DNA of 64,000 nucleotides from Apostichopus parvimensis (taxonomy: Eukaryota; Echinodermata; Holothuroidea; Aspidochirotida; Stichopodidae), in assembly GCA_000934455.1 (NCBI GenBank), contig KN883845.1, forward strand, positions 91,795 to 155,794. Direction: 5' to 3'. The notes under the pieces were generated by a model that did no database searches, was not told the DNA's origin, and saw only the letters and a program-made list of their open reading frames with translations. This document shows positions 1 through 9,844 of this stretch, piece by piece (within the stretch, counting starts at the first letter, position 1; each line of letters begins with the position of its first letter). The translations under genes were made by a program, and so were the position numbers.

Positions 1-472
1 TACAGATCATACTACAAGCAAACAAATCCGGTAAATGTTGCAAACTCTAATATAATCGCAACATCAAGAATATTGCCTATTTCATTAATAATATCTCATA
101 AATGCACAATAATGTTGTAGACGAAATTTTGCTTTTCCATGGTTTTGTTGATCTTAGTATAGTATACAATTTTACTAGTAGGTGTTTTTAAAGTGCCTGT
201 TAGGGTAAATATACAAACCATCATGCCAGGAAAGTTCCTAAAATTCTTTCTTGACTTAACTAGAAACTCTTCAGCAGAAAAAGAAACATATATATTTAGC
301 AATTAAGGTATGTTGTTCTTAAAATAAGTTCAACACTAAGCCTATGTAATCAATAAACTGTTTTGTGACAACAAAATGTTGAATTTTAAGATGTCTAAGC
401 TGTATGCATGGTTGATTAATAACCTTGATTTAAAAAAAATCAGTATATTTTATTCAAATATTGACATTTCAG
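1..472. other. Intron or upstream flank, nothing recognised
   Basis: AT-rich sequence ahead of the first visible SAMD3-like exon. It ends in an acceptor (TTGACATTTCAG, ending at 472), so it is most likely intron. Earlier exons of that gene, including any SAM domain, would lie left of the window. I see no repeat or RNA gene here. Confidence 0.6.
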
Positions 473-3400
473 GAGCATTTCTTTACTGCAGAAGGAGGTC
501 AAAGTGGCTATATTCAGAGCCGTTTGAAGAACATTAGACGACATCTTTCAACTGATGACAAACAAAGACCACGTTGTAAAACCAAAACCGTATCCACAGA
601 CAAGCAGATTGGTTTACGTATGGCAGATCTGCCAACTGTTGAAGACGACGAAGCAAAGAGATTATCAACTTTTTGTCGCAGCGCCCCGGTTGAAAGCAAA
701 GATGCAATTCTTTCTGCAATGAAGAAATCTACAGGGAACAGAATGAGCTGGATAAAGCTAGACGGACCAAGTGTAACCGAAATATTGAAAGAGTATCCAC
801 AGTATATTGAGATCCCAGAGCTAGTGAGTACAACTTTTTCATCAGGTCAATTCTTGAGAATGAAGAATATCAAAAGAGCTAATTTAAATTCTAAAAACAA
901 TTATTTCGGGCTTTGTTTAAGAGGTGTGCTGTGTTGGCCCGATATATATCAGATATTTCAAAATGGTCACCTTTGGTCAAAGTTCTTGAACTATTTTATC
1001 ACCACCTCCAACCCCCCCCCCCCCCGAACGGAATTTACCTCACTTGGACATTCAATGCATGGAATATCGTAGATCAATTTGGAGGGAAAATAAGCTAAGG
1101 AAAGTACTTTTTGAAAAATTCTAGCAATTTAAGCGTGCTGTAATTTGGGGCACGTACAAACTACCTTTGACCGTTCAATGAAATCTGGACGATAATGAAC
1201 AAATATGTCATTCTAACATCCAGGGTATAGACTTCACTTTTCACTGGTGGCCAATAATGTGAACCAAAGTTTTGATTGTTCTTCCTTTTAAGCTTTTAAG
1301 GCTAGTTAATAATTTTTATAAGTCTTACTTAATCGATGAAAGCACACAAAGATCACTATTTTTCTAAAGACTTCTCAGATGGATGTTTTGATAGCCTCGG
1401 GCAATGCAGGAGAAAAAAAATATATACCGATATGCAATGTTTGGTTGATAATGGAAAAATGACACATCACACATGCTGTTACATTTCTTTTGTATTTCAT
1501 ACTCTCTTTCTCCATTTTAACAGATAACACAAGATTTTGAGCAAATGTTTGGGACTGACATTGGTCATAACTTCCTTCTGAAGTGGGGACAACACGCATC
1601 AAAAGTACTTGCATATATCAGCAGCAGTAAAAATCCTACTCTTGTGGACCTCAAGGATGAGTACCAAGCAACGTCCAAATCAGAGGGTTAGCATCATTTT
1701 TGTTTATAAGTCCATGTGTACTGTTCTTAAAAGGGCTGTAATGTATTATGTCTGATTGAGATATCATACTGAAAACTCTTTAAGCACGATAACTCAACTA
1801 GGGTCAATTCATGATTTCATATTTATCACATATGATCCCCTTTTAAAGCACCTTATATGTTTGGTGGGAGTCAAAATGGAAAAAGAAAAATCCTCGTAAA
1901 TCCAGAAAGTTATCAACCATATCTCATAAAGGTGTGTTTCATTACCCTATCATTGTTGGTATTTTCAAATATCAATTGATTCAACAATGTTGAAACCAGG
2001 CAGTATAAACTTCATTATATGAATCTCCTAAATATGGCTAATATATGCCACAAAGCAAATTTGATGTAGCTTTGAAGTTTTGAACTTCAAAAGATACTTG
2101 AGATTAACAACGTTCAGACCCTAAAATGTTATTTTGGTATAGTGCTCACGAGATACTGTGCAACCTGAATTAACTTCTTCAAAAAGGCCATAATAAGCAT
2201 AAGCTAGCTTATGTTATTCTTTCACCACCAGTTTCCTTGTGGTTATTAAACATCAACTAAGACTGAAACTGAAACTGCAGTACGTTTGACTCCTGAAATA
2301 AAACGGAAGTAAGGAGATGTTCAAATAGCCGTAATTTTTTTTTCAACTGCCGAAAAAACAAAGCAATTATACAATCTAGAAAGTGTGTCACGCCACAAGG
2401 CGTCAACTTGAAAAATATGATCAGATTAATTACTACATCTCAAAGTTTGTTTTGTTACTTTTAGAGCTCTCTGCCTTGTATGGTCTGCGGGGCCTGATAC
2501 ATCTACTTCCCTCTTTTAACACAAGAAAGAAAGGGAAGTGCAGCAGAGAAGAAATCATCCGGATTTTTCTTGATAACCAGCCAGTAAGTTTATATTTCTT
2601 TAAAATAGAGATGGCTGCATGGATAAGAAAGTTAACTTGTAAAAGCATTGCTGCAGTAACTTCATAACAGTAGTGTCATTCATGTGCAGTGTGGCCTCTG
2701 TCAGTTTTAATTGGTTGATGAAGAAAATACTTGTTATTGAACCAGGAAGTCAAATGACATAGTGATTCCTTGCCAATAAGTTTTACAATTCTTCAGTGAA
2801 AATGATAGGATTTTGGAGGTTTAACCTCTGCAGGCTGTCCATGGCCGTTCACCTGCTCCAAAACGTTAACACATTATTATGCCAATCTAAGGAGAATGTA
2901 TGACCTTTCTTGGTGTTCAGGTTCTAGAGATAATGGTTTTTGAGATTTCACTTTTTTATTTATGTTCACCCCATAGGAAATGTTAACAATAGGATTAAAA
3001 CTTATTATGAGTAATCCATTTGGCACATATAAGATCTGCTGTATTAACCTGACTTGAGATATCGTGTTTACAAGCTAGAGTGTCACATTCAGCCACACAC
3101 ACCAATACACACACGCCAACTTCAGGCTTGACTGCATAGATTATTTCTGCCTTCGTCAAGTAACCAAGAAGTGTGACTTGATTTTCAAAGTTGCATCTTC
3201 TGCTCAAAGTGAAATATATTTGGGCATGTAAGGAAAAGTCTACATTACATGTAGAAACCGTTCACATACCTTAAAGGTACTCTTTATAGGCCCTAGTTAT
3301 AGCATGAGCTATAATTGCTGAAAGTTTTCAAAAAGTACTTTCCTGGAGGTCTTTACTTTGAAATAGTTCTCAGGCATTCTGAATGAACACACAAAGATAG

Positions 3401-4093
3401 ATTTCCTCCAGTGTGGTAATAGAAACAGTTTAAGAATTTTGACCAAAGGTGACCATATTTTGAATATCTGATATCTGACAAAATTTGGGGTCTCAAAACA
3501 GCATACCTTTAAGTCTTTGTTACAATATTAAAGATGTTCAGACTAGGGTATCTGCTGAATCTTCAAATTTGAGAAAAAGATTGCATAATGTCAATATGCC
3601 GCTCACTATATGTCCAGTTTGCTACAACAATGGACAAGTTTGATTCATTCATGGACTGGTGATACAAATAGTGCTTGGAAATGCCTTTATAAGGTGGTGG
3701 AATGAAAAGGAAGATTCGTTTCATAAATTCGTCTTTCTGTTTTACATACAGATTGGGACCAGTGTAGAAGACTATACCAACAAGGCTTCAGCAGAGGCAA
3801 TCATTCGAAGACAGCCTTACCTGCTTGGAATTGGAAATGCACATGAATTCCAATAGTTTTTCATTATAGTGGATAGGAGAGCCATTCCCACTTCAAGACA
3901 GTCTTGCAACATAGTAGCCGCGACAGATGTCTTGTTTAAATTTTACTACATATTCAACCTCGACTACCCCCCACAGCTAGAGGATTTTTTTATTTATCTT
4001 CAAACGGAGATTTATAACATTCCTGTACACCCTGGACAAAAATTGGCAAACCGGGTAAAGGAAATTAAAGTTGCTCTGCAAATGTCTGGTTGA
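473..4093 (+). CDS. SAMD3-like protein, C-terminal four exons (5' end outside window)
   Basis: Four exons join with matching phases: 473-823, 1524-1686, 2465-2583 and 3752-4093, each with GT donors and AG acceptors. The translated series matches my memory of the multi-copy uncharacterised 'sterile alpha motif domain-containing protein 3-like' proteins of fish and invertebrates. The anchors are KEYPQYIEIPEL, then ITQDFEQMFG, the LYGLRGLIHLLPS block, RQPYLLGIGN and IVDRRAIP, ending in YPPQLEDFFIYLQTEIYNI. The function of this family is unknown to me. The N-terminal SAM domain would lie upstream of the window. An in-frame TAG (3854-3856) sits between HEFQ and FFIIVD, inside a block that family members read through, and the frame resumes without shift to TGA at 4091-4093. 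So this copy is either truncated by about 79 residues, a pseudogene, or carries a base error. The introns contain an inverted repeat pair. Family call is fairly sure; functional status is not. Confidence 0.72.
935..1150 (+). repeat. Interspersed repeat, left arm of an inverted pair
   Basis: The block TCAGATATTTCAAAATGGTC followed by ACCTTTGGTCAAAGTTCTTGAACT and later GGAAAGTACTTTTTGAAAA recurs, reverse-complemented, at about 3290-3495. Both arms lie in introns of the SAMD3-like gene. A poly-C tract (about 1013-1025) sits inside this arm. Confidence 0.7.
3290..3495 (-). repeat. Interspersed repeat, right arm of an inverted pair
   Basis: Reverse complement of the repeat at about 935-1150: TTTTCAAAAAGTACTTTCC and GACCAAAGGTGACCATATTT are the clearest shared blocks. 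The two arms are about 2.1 kb apart in one transcript, so the pre-mRNA could fold back on itself. Confidence 0.7.
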
Positions 4094-4335
4094 GAAATTA
4101 AAGTATTGTAGTGCATGTCACTAGAAACACTGAAAAAGGCTTCTTTTTAAACTAGTTCTTTAAAAACATGTACATGAACTTTAAGTATTTTTTTTAAAAC
4201 TTGTTGCACCAATATGTTTTCCAATATCATGTTCTTTGTAACTCAGTTTTGCGCACTTGACAAAATTGAGTTCATCATTATAATCGCAATTGTGAGGAAA
4301 AGGATCACAGGTTTCATTTAAAATTGATGTAACTT
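4021..4335 (+). repeat. Tandem duplication, copy 1 (coding tail plus 3' flank)
   Basis: Begins in the last coding exon (CTGTACACCCTGGAC) and runs into the 3' flank (GAGTTCATCATTATAATCG). The same order of blocks recurs about 340 bp downstream. Confidence 0.75.
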
Positions 4336-4360
4336 TGAGGGAGAGAGAGGTATACAAAAT

Positions 4361-4690
4361 CTCTGTGCACCCTGGACCAAAAGAATTACAAAATGGGAAT
4401 ATGGCAGAAAATTTTAATTGCTCTAAAAAACGTGTTTAAGTCTGGTTGCAAACTTAGTGTTGTTGAGGTAGCCTATTTTACTATTCAGAAAAGGTTCTTT
4501 TTTAACTAGAACGAAGTAACATATATCTGCTCTGCATTTTTTTTCTTTTTTAAAACTTCTTGCTTTCATCTTTTGACTTAATATTCGTTGTAATTTAGTT
4601 TTAAGCACATGACAAAATGAAGTTCATCATTATAATCGTAAGGAGTGAGATAAAGGCAAAGCTTATAGCTGTAAATAAGAATTGATAAAA
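4361..4690 (+). repeat. Tandem duplication, copy 2 (decayed)
   Basis: Shares CTGTGCACCCTGGAC, TTAATTGCTCT, AAGTCTGGTTG, GGTTCTTTTTTAACTAG, and AGTTCATCATTATAATCG with copy 1 in the same order. The coding part is no longer open in frame, so this is a non-coding relic of the gene's last exon. Confidence 0.72.
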
Positions 4691-5389
4691 TATTACAGCA
4701 GCTTATTCCATTAGACAGGATGTTGAAATTTCTTACAGTGGAGTACAGCGATGAAAAAAAATATGTTGTTCACAAAGACTTCAAGCAACACTAGCTTATG
4801 GTGACCCCCTCCCCCAAAGAAAATTCAAAAAGAGAAACATTGGAGAGTGTTGTGTACATTACAGCTCCTTTTAAGCTTTTTTTACTAACAGTACAATATG
4901 AGGATTGAGAAAATATAAAGCACTGCAGTAGAAACTTCCGAGTTTTATAGTTCAATACTATATTTTTAAAGCAATGAAGCACACGAAGAGGAATGGAATT
5001 TAAACATTTTTTTTTCCTTATTTGCCATAGCTTCTCCATAAAAAGTTAATATGGCAATGTAACACTTGTGAATTATCCCTTATTTCATGTAACGTTTTTT
5101 TTTTAAAGTTTATATCATATTTTGCCGGTTTGCATGTGGTTTTCCTAGATTTAAACAACCTTATTTAATGATTGTTTTTTAATATGTACCTTTCTGAACT
5201 TTTCTTATGTTTTCAAACATGCAGAATAATTGACAAACTTGTTCATTCTGCTACTTTTGTTCTTGCATTTTACACAGGGTTGCAATAAAGGAAGAAAATG
5301 TTAACAAATATTGTCGTTCATTCATTTTTTCTGTATAAACTATGTATATTTTGTTGATAATATTTATAATTCTAGTGCACTTGCACTTA

Positions 5390-5590
5390 CAGTAGAGAGC
5401 AACTCAGCACTTTAAGAATTACTAAAGAGCTCTTTAAGTGCTAAATAAATAGCACTTTTTGGGTGCTAAACGTTGAAGCACCTATATAAGTGCAGAAACT
5501 TGCACCTTGGGTGCAATCCTTCATAGGGCTGTTGCTAAGTGCTAGAAATAACACTTTTATTGCTATATTGAGCACTTTATTTTTTGTGCA
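5390..5590. repeat. Cluster of GTGC/GCAC palindromic motifs
   Basis: AAGTGCTAAATAAATAGCACTTT and related short inverted words (GTGCTA, TAGCAC, GCACTT, AAGTGC) recur about ten times in 200 bp. They give several imperfect hairpins. I do not recognise a named family. The preceding 4691-5389 is AT-rich with AATAAA-type words and no gene. Confidence 0.45.
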
Positions 5591-5914
5591 TGTGCGGCCG
5601 AGTATCAAATTCTAATTTTTTAACCGTTTTTTAACGGATATCGTGGAAGTAAACGGTGTGGCACATTGGATTTTAATATTTTTACTTATTTTTAGGAATT
5701 TCATTGAAATTGCCTGCAGTATTCTTTTAATATTAAATAAATGTATACTGAAGCTAGCAGCCAGAGTGATCAGTCAGTGTAGCCACAGCTACCTTGAATA
5801 CATAGCACTATGTCAACAGTAATATCGACTGTGAGACAGCATATATGTTTCAAGACAGAATATCGCAGAATAAAATTATTATGCAAATTAAATGTAAAAT
5901 TCTTTTGAGAATAA

Positions 5915-6140
5915 CCCTGATAGCAAGCCTACGGCGATCCGGCGGCGGCTAAGCAGCGACATGTCGGCAGCGGTGATATGTAGGCATGCCGATGGTGGGC
6001 CACCGCTGGCTAAGAAGCGGCAACGGCGGCTCGTCGTCGTTTGCCGATGGCGGTCCGCTAGAGGCCCGACGGACACATTTGCGCTGGTTCTGGCCCACCG
6101 GCAGTGCCGATGGTGGGCCACCGTAGGCTTGCTATCAGGG
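5915..6140. mobile_element. 226-bp MITE with perfect 20-bp terminal inverted repeats
   Basis: The left end CCCTGATAGCAAGCCTACGG (5915-5934) is exactly reverse-complemented at 6121-6140. The interior is GC-rich (GGCGG, GCCGATGG, GTGGGCCACCG words) in an otherwise AT-rich neighbourhood, and contains further inverted copies of GCCGATGGTGGGCCACCG. No coding capacity is needed to explain it. I could not define a clean target duplication (flanks read GAATAA and AACTAG), so the superfamily is unassigned. Confidence 0.85.
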
Positions 6141-6375
6141 AACTAGTCCAAAATATTTTTTCATGTAGTGACTTTTGAAAAGGAACTGAAAACAAATTCT
6201 ATCATAATAGGTAGGTGATATTTCTATTATTGAATGATTGATTTTATTGGCCTTATTAGATGCCAACTACATTGACATATTCTATGTTTCTATTTATTAC
6301 AGGGGCATGAACAAGTTGATCTATCTGTTGCTATGGTGTCTTGTTCTTGTGCATAGTAGTCTAATGCTCGTCAAT

Positions 6376-7551
6376 ATGCCGTCGCGTAAAAGGACATATC
6401 GCAATCGTGTCACGTGTACGAGATGTAACAAAGTGATAGATTCGGATTACAGAAAACAGCACACGAGGCGGTCTGACCCCGGTTACGAAAGTGTGGAATT
6501 TATCCCGCTAATTGACGCCAGTCAACGTAGACTGGGTTTCGCACCTACAACTTCGCCTACACCAAGCGATTTGTCTCCTCCTGAAAAAATGTCCCAGGAC
6601 GAGTAAACATTCTGAGGGGTCTGAGGCTGCGCCGAAGTTCGATGATTCTGAACTGACGTCTACAGAAAATGTGAGCCAACCAGCTGCACCACCGGTACAT
6701 GAACTGCAACCTCCGTTGTCTGGCACACTGGCTTGTTCAAGTCATGAGGAATCATGTTCAACCAGTGCTACAGGTGAGGCCACACCTCAGAAAATGCATG
6801 TTGCACAATTATTTCAGCCTGTTCAGCTCGAGTTAGAAGGTATCACCAATAAGCCAAGTACCAGTGGCCGTACCCCGGATCATTTTAGTGCCCGATATCA
6901 AGATGACAGCTCTGATAACGATGACAACGTTCAACCAGCCCCACCACAGCCAACTAATAAACCTGGAGCGACACTACGTGCGTCGGGAGAACCTAAAGCT
7001 ATTGAAGTAGTTGATGGCCCTAACCAACCAGAACTTGAACACTTCAAACCGCAGACATTTAACAAAGAATGGTATACACTTCATCCATGGATCAGTTACG
7101 ACATACCCAACGGTCACGCAGTTTGCTTTCCATGTGAACGGTTCATAGGTGATACATCTTTTAGTTTTAAAAAATGGAAGAAAACACAACGGTTGCACAT
7201 ACATTCACTATCTAATGCACATCAACTCGCTATGACCAAGTGGCTTATGAACAAATCCAACACGAAGAGGAATACATCGTTATTAACCATGATGGACCGT
7301 GACCACAAGGATATGATACGTAAAAACAGAGACTATTTGCGTGTCATAGTAGAATGCCTTGCATTTATGGCTGCCCAGAACATTGCACAGCGTGATCATA
7401 CGGAGGAGAGCATATATCGACAAGATGTATGTCTGAGACCAATCGAGGCAATTTCCTACAGCTTCGATGCAAAGATATACCATGGCTAGCCGAGAAGCTC
7501 TCAAGTCAGATGAGTCAGAACGCGCAATGGGTGTCACCAAGCGTTCAAAAT
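6376..7551 (+). pseudogene. ZMYM-type hAT transposase, 5' part, interrupted
   Basis: An N-terminal piece with a CTRCNKV...H cysteine cluster (from the ATG at 6376) is followed, after a frame change near 6600, by an acidic/proline-rich linker. Next comes the block FNKEWYTLHPWISYDI...AVCFPCERFIG, a TTF/BED-like zinc finger typical of hAT proteins related to ZMYM1. After a second frame change near 7430 the GNFLQL...DIPWLAEKLSSQM block follows and stops at 7551, where GACGTC-rich repeat DNA begins. The catalytic Asp region and the hAT dimerisation domain are missing and do not resume after the repeat. It is a plain DNA transposon relic. The second hAT at 18-22 kb shares the same domain order (FNKGWYDQYPWIEYSI), so the two are distant relatives. 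Confidence 0.75.
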
Positions 7552-8412
7552 GAACTACCCAGTAAACATTTTGACGTCGGATCGACGTCGGGTTTAGGTC
7601 CAGATGGTCGGTTAAACGTCGGTGTCCAACATAAGTAGTAGTTCAGACGTCGGATTGACGTCACAAATTAATCCTTTCACTTTTAGACGTCCTTACGACG
7701 GCGGGTGGACGTTTGTTAATGTCGTAGTTATATTAAGGTAGTCTTTACNNNNNNNNNNNNNNNNNNNNNNNNNNNNNNNNNNNNNNNNNNNNNNNNNNNN
7801 NNNNNNNNNNNNNNNNNNNNNNNNNNNNNNNNNNNNNNNNNNNNNNNNNNNNNNNNNNNNNNNNNNNNNNNNNNNNNNNNNNNNNNNNNNNNNNNNNNNN
7901 NNNNNNNNNNNNNNNNNNNNNNNNNNNNNNNNNNNNNNNNNNNNNNNNNNNNNNNNNNNNNNNNNNNNNNNNNNNNNNNNNNNNNNNNNNNNNNNNNNNN
8001 NNNNNNNNNNNNNNNNNNNNNNNNNNNNNNNNNNNNNNNNNNNNNNNNNNNNNNNNNNNNNNNNNNNNNNNNNNNNNNNNNNNNNNNNNNNNNNNNNNNN
8101 NNNNNNNNNNNNNNNNNNNNNNNNNNNNNNNNNNNNNNNNNNNNNNNNNNNNNNNNNNNNNNNNNNNNNNNNNNNNNNNNNNNNNNNNNNNNNNNNNNNN
8201 NNNNNNNNNNNNNNNNNNNNNNNNNNNNGTTCGTTGGATCGACGTCCGTTCAACTACGGACAGGCGACGTCGCACTGAAAACGTCCCTCCGACGCTCAAA
8301 CGACCAGTCAGAATAGACTAATCATAAACGGTTCGTTGGACCGACGTCCGTTCAACTACGGACAGGCGACGTCGCACTGAAAACGTCCCTCCGACGCTCA
8401 AACGACCAGTCT
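7552..8412. repeat. GACGTC-rich tandem repeat, 102-bp units, with gap
   Basis: From CCAGTAAACATTTTGACGTC the sequence is dense in GACGTC words. To the right of the gap the unit GTTCGTTGGA(T/C)CGACGTCC starts at 8229 and again at 8331, a 102-bp period with near identity. The N run (7749-8228) probably replaces more units. The repeat lies directly against the broken hAT frame, so it was inserted there or expanded there. It is likely part of a non-autonomous element; its far end is not identified. Confidence 0.7.
7749..8228. other. Assembly gap (N run)
   Basis: Unsequenced bases. Apparent open frames that cross it are artefacts. Confidence 0.99.
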
Positions 8413-9482
8413 TAATATACGAGTTGACGAGACGATAACGTGATAAATTCACAAACGGTGATATTGGATGTTGTTAATCTATGAATTTTCTGTAATTTGC
8501 TGAGTCGCCCACTGAGTTGCTACTATCTGAAAAATTACAGAAATCGGAAAATGTTGACGAGATAAAGAATCTCCTTCAAGTTTCTGGAAATTGCATTGGC
8601 GGGTTACCGACTTTAACAAAACTACAAATATCTGCAAAATGTTGAGATGGTAACGTGATTCTAGAAATTGCCGTTTTGACCGTACAACCGACGATCTCGT
8701 CAACGGATTAATTTTCTGTCATTTGAAGAGTGCCAAACTTTTTTCAAAGAAAGTCAGGAAATTAACAATAAAATTAATCTTGAATGATTTGACGAGTTGC
8801 ACTATACTAATCTCGTTAACGTAGCGTTATATAATTGCGTTGAATTTTGGTTGCTCCATATAATTCAGTGTTGTTGCTTGTTGTTTTTTTTTAAATATTT
8901 ACGAGTTCTAATTGTGCAAAACGACACTTTTACGGTGGTCATAAGGGGACATGTTATCACATTATAGAATAACTCAACTTCCTGACAAAAATCGTAGTTC
9001 TGTCGAGATACTGACGCTTTCTCATGTCAGTCAAAATGCATATACCATTGGTTTAATTCTAGGTAGACTCTGGGACCCTGTAGCCATGCATTCCCCCCCT
9101 CCCCCACAAACACTCCTTTAGGGAGTTTCATCCGGTCACAATCTATTTGTTTGTTAATGTGGTGTGGGCGCTAGGGCTGTTGCCACGGCAACTCATAATT
9201 TCAAATTGGAATTAAAGTAATTTCTCTCAGTAAACAACATAAAAATAGTACGACTCTTTCATACCGTTTTTATATTCTCACAGCACTGCAGACTACCCCC
9301 CCCCCCCCCCCCTAAACTCCGCATTAATTCTAATGTATAGGCTGGGTTATGTAATGTACGATTGGCCATGACCCATGAAGGCAGGATAATTGGTCATATA
9401 GGCCCAATAATCACGTGCAAATAAAGAAAGGGTAAAGGTTTTAATGCTTTAGTATATAGGTCAGGCCCATCTTTTAAGTGTT
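8413..9482. other. Intergenic DNA, no gene seen
   Basis: AT-rich, with poly-C tracts near 9090 and at about 9297-9313. Just after the satellite there are a few GACG words. No coding block, RNA gene or clear terminal repeat was recognised. Confidence 0.5.
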
Positions 9483-9494
9483 GACGAGGCTGAA

Positions 9495-9670
9495 GCTTCT
9501 AGAGTGTGGGACCTCCTTTATATGGAACGCCAAAAGGGCAATGTATTTTGTCGTCTCCGTCGAGTTTGTCCACTTCGAGTTTGTTGCCTCCTATCATTTT
9601 GTTGCCTCGATCCAGTTTGTTGCCTCGATCGAGTTTGTTGTCTCGATTGATTTTGCGGCGCTATTCCGAA
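9495..9670 (+). repeat. Left inverted terminal block
   Basis: Contains TATGGAACGCCAAAAGGGCA (9521-9540), the 18-bp minisatellite, and CGGCGCTATTC (9656-9666). Against the reverse complement of the right block the outer about 50 bp match roughly 70 percent by eye, with TATGGAA and AAAAGGGCAA identical and identically spaced. Confidence 0.6.
9549..9657 (+). repeat. 18-bp minisatellite, about 6 units
   Basis: Units are of the type GAGTTTGTTGCCTCGATC, beginning as CGAGTTTGTCCACTT and ending as GAGTTTGTTGTCTCGATT. It lies about 190 bp before the HECT start codon. The unit resembles the 45.4-45.75 kb array read on the minus strand (shared core GTTGTTGCCT, same 18-bp period, same orientation relative to the adjacent gene). 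Confidence 0.8.
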
Positions 9671-9844
9671 ATGAAAAATCTGTGAACATGGAGCCCACGT
9701 GCCCGTAACTGCAGCGGTGAAATCAAATGAAATACAATTACCACACAAATAGAACACGTTCCGTGAATACAACACCTATGACCGGTAGACTATATACGTC
9801 CCATATCGCACCGTGTATATCGCGCCGTATCGTATTATAGGCTC

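Noticed and set aside
7693-8299. Long frames through the first N run
   Set aside because: Made of unknown bases; the same holds for frames crossing 51191-51340.
9297-9313. Poly-C runs (here and near 1013, 12588, 15800, 19800, 32087, 32478) as functional sites
   Set aside because: Common low-complexity tracts, several at MITE edges; no specific role can be supported.
9478-9775. Open frames on both strands over the left minisatellite
   Set aside because: Same reason: translation of an 18-bp tandem repeat.
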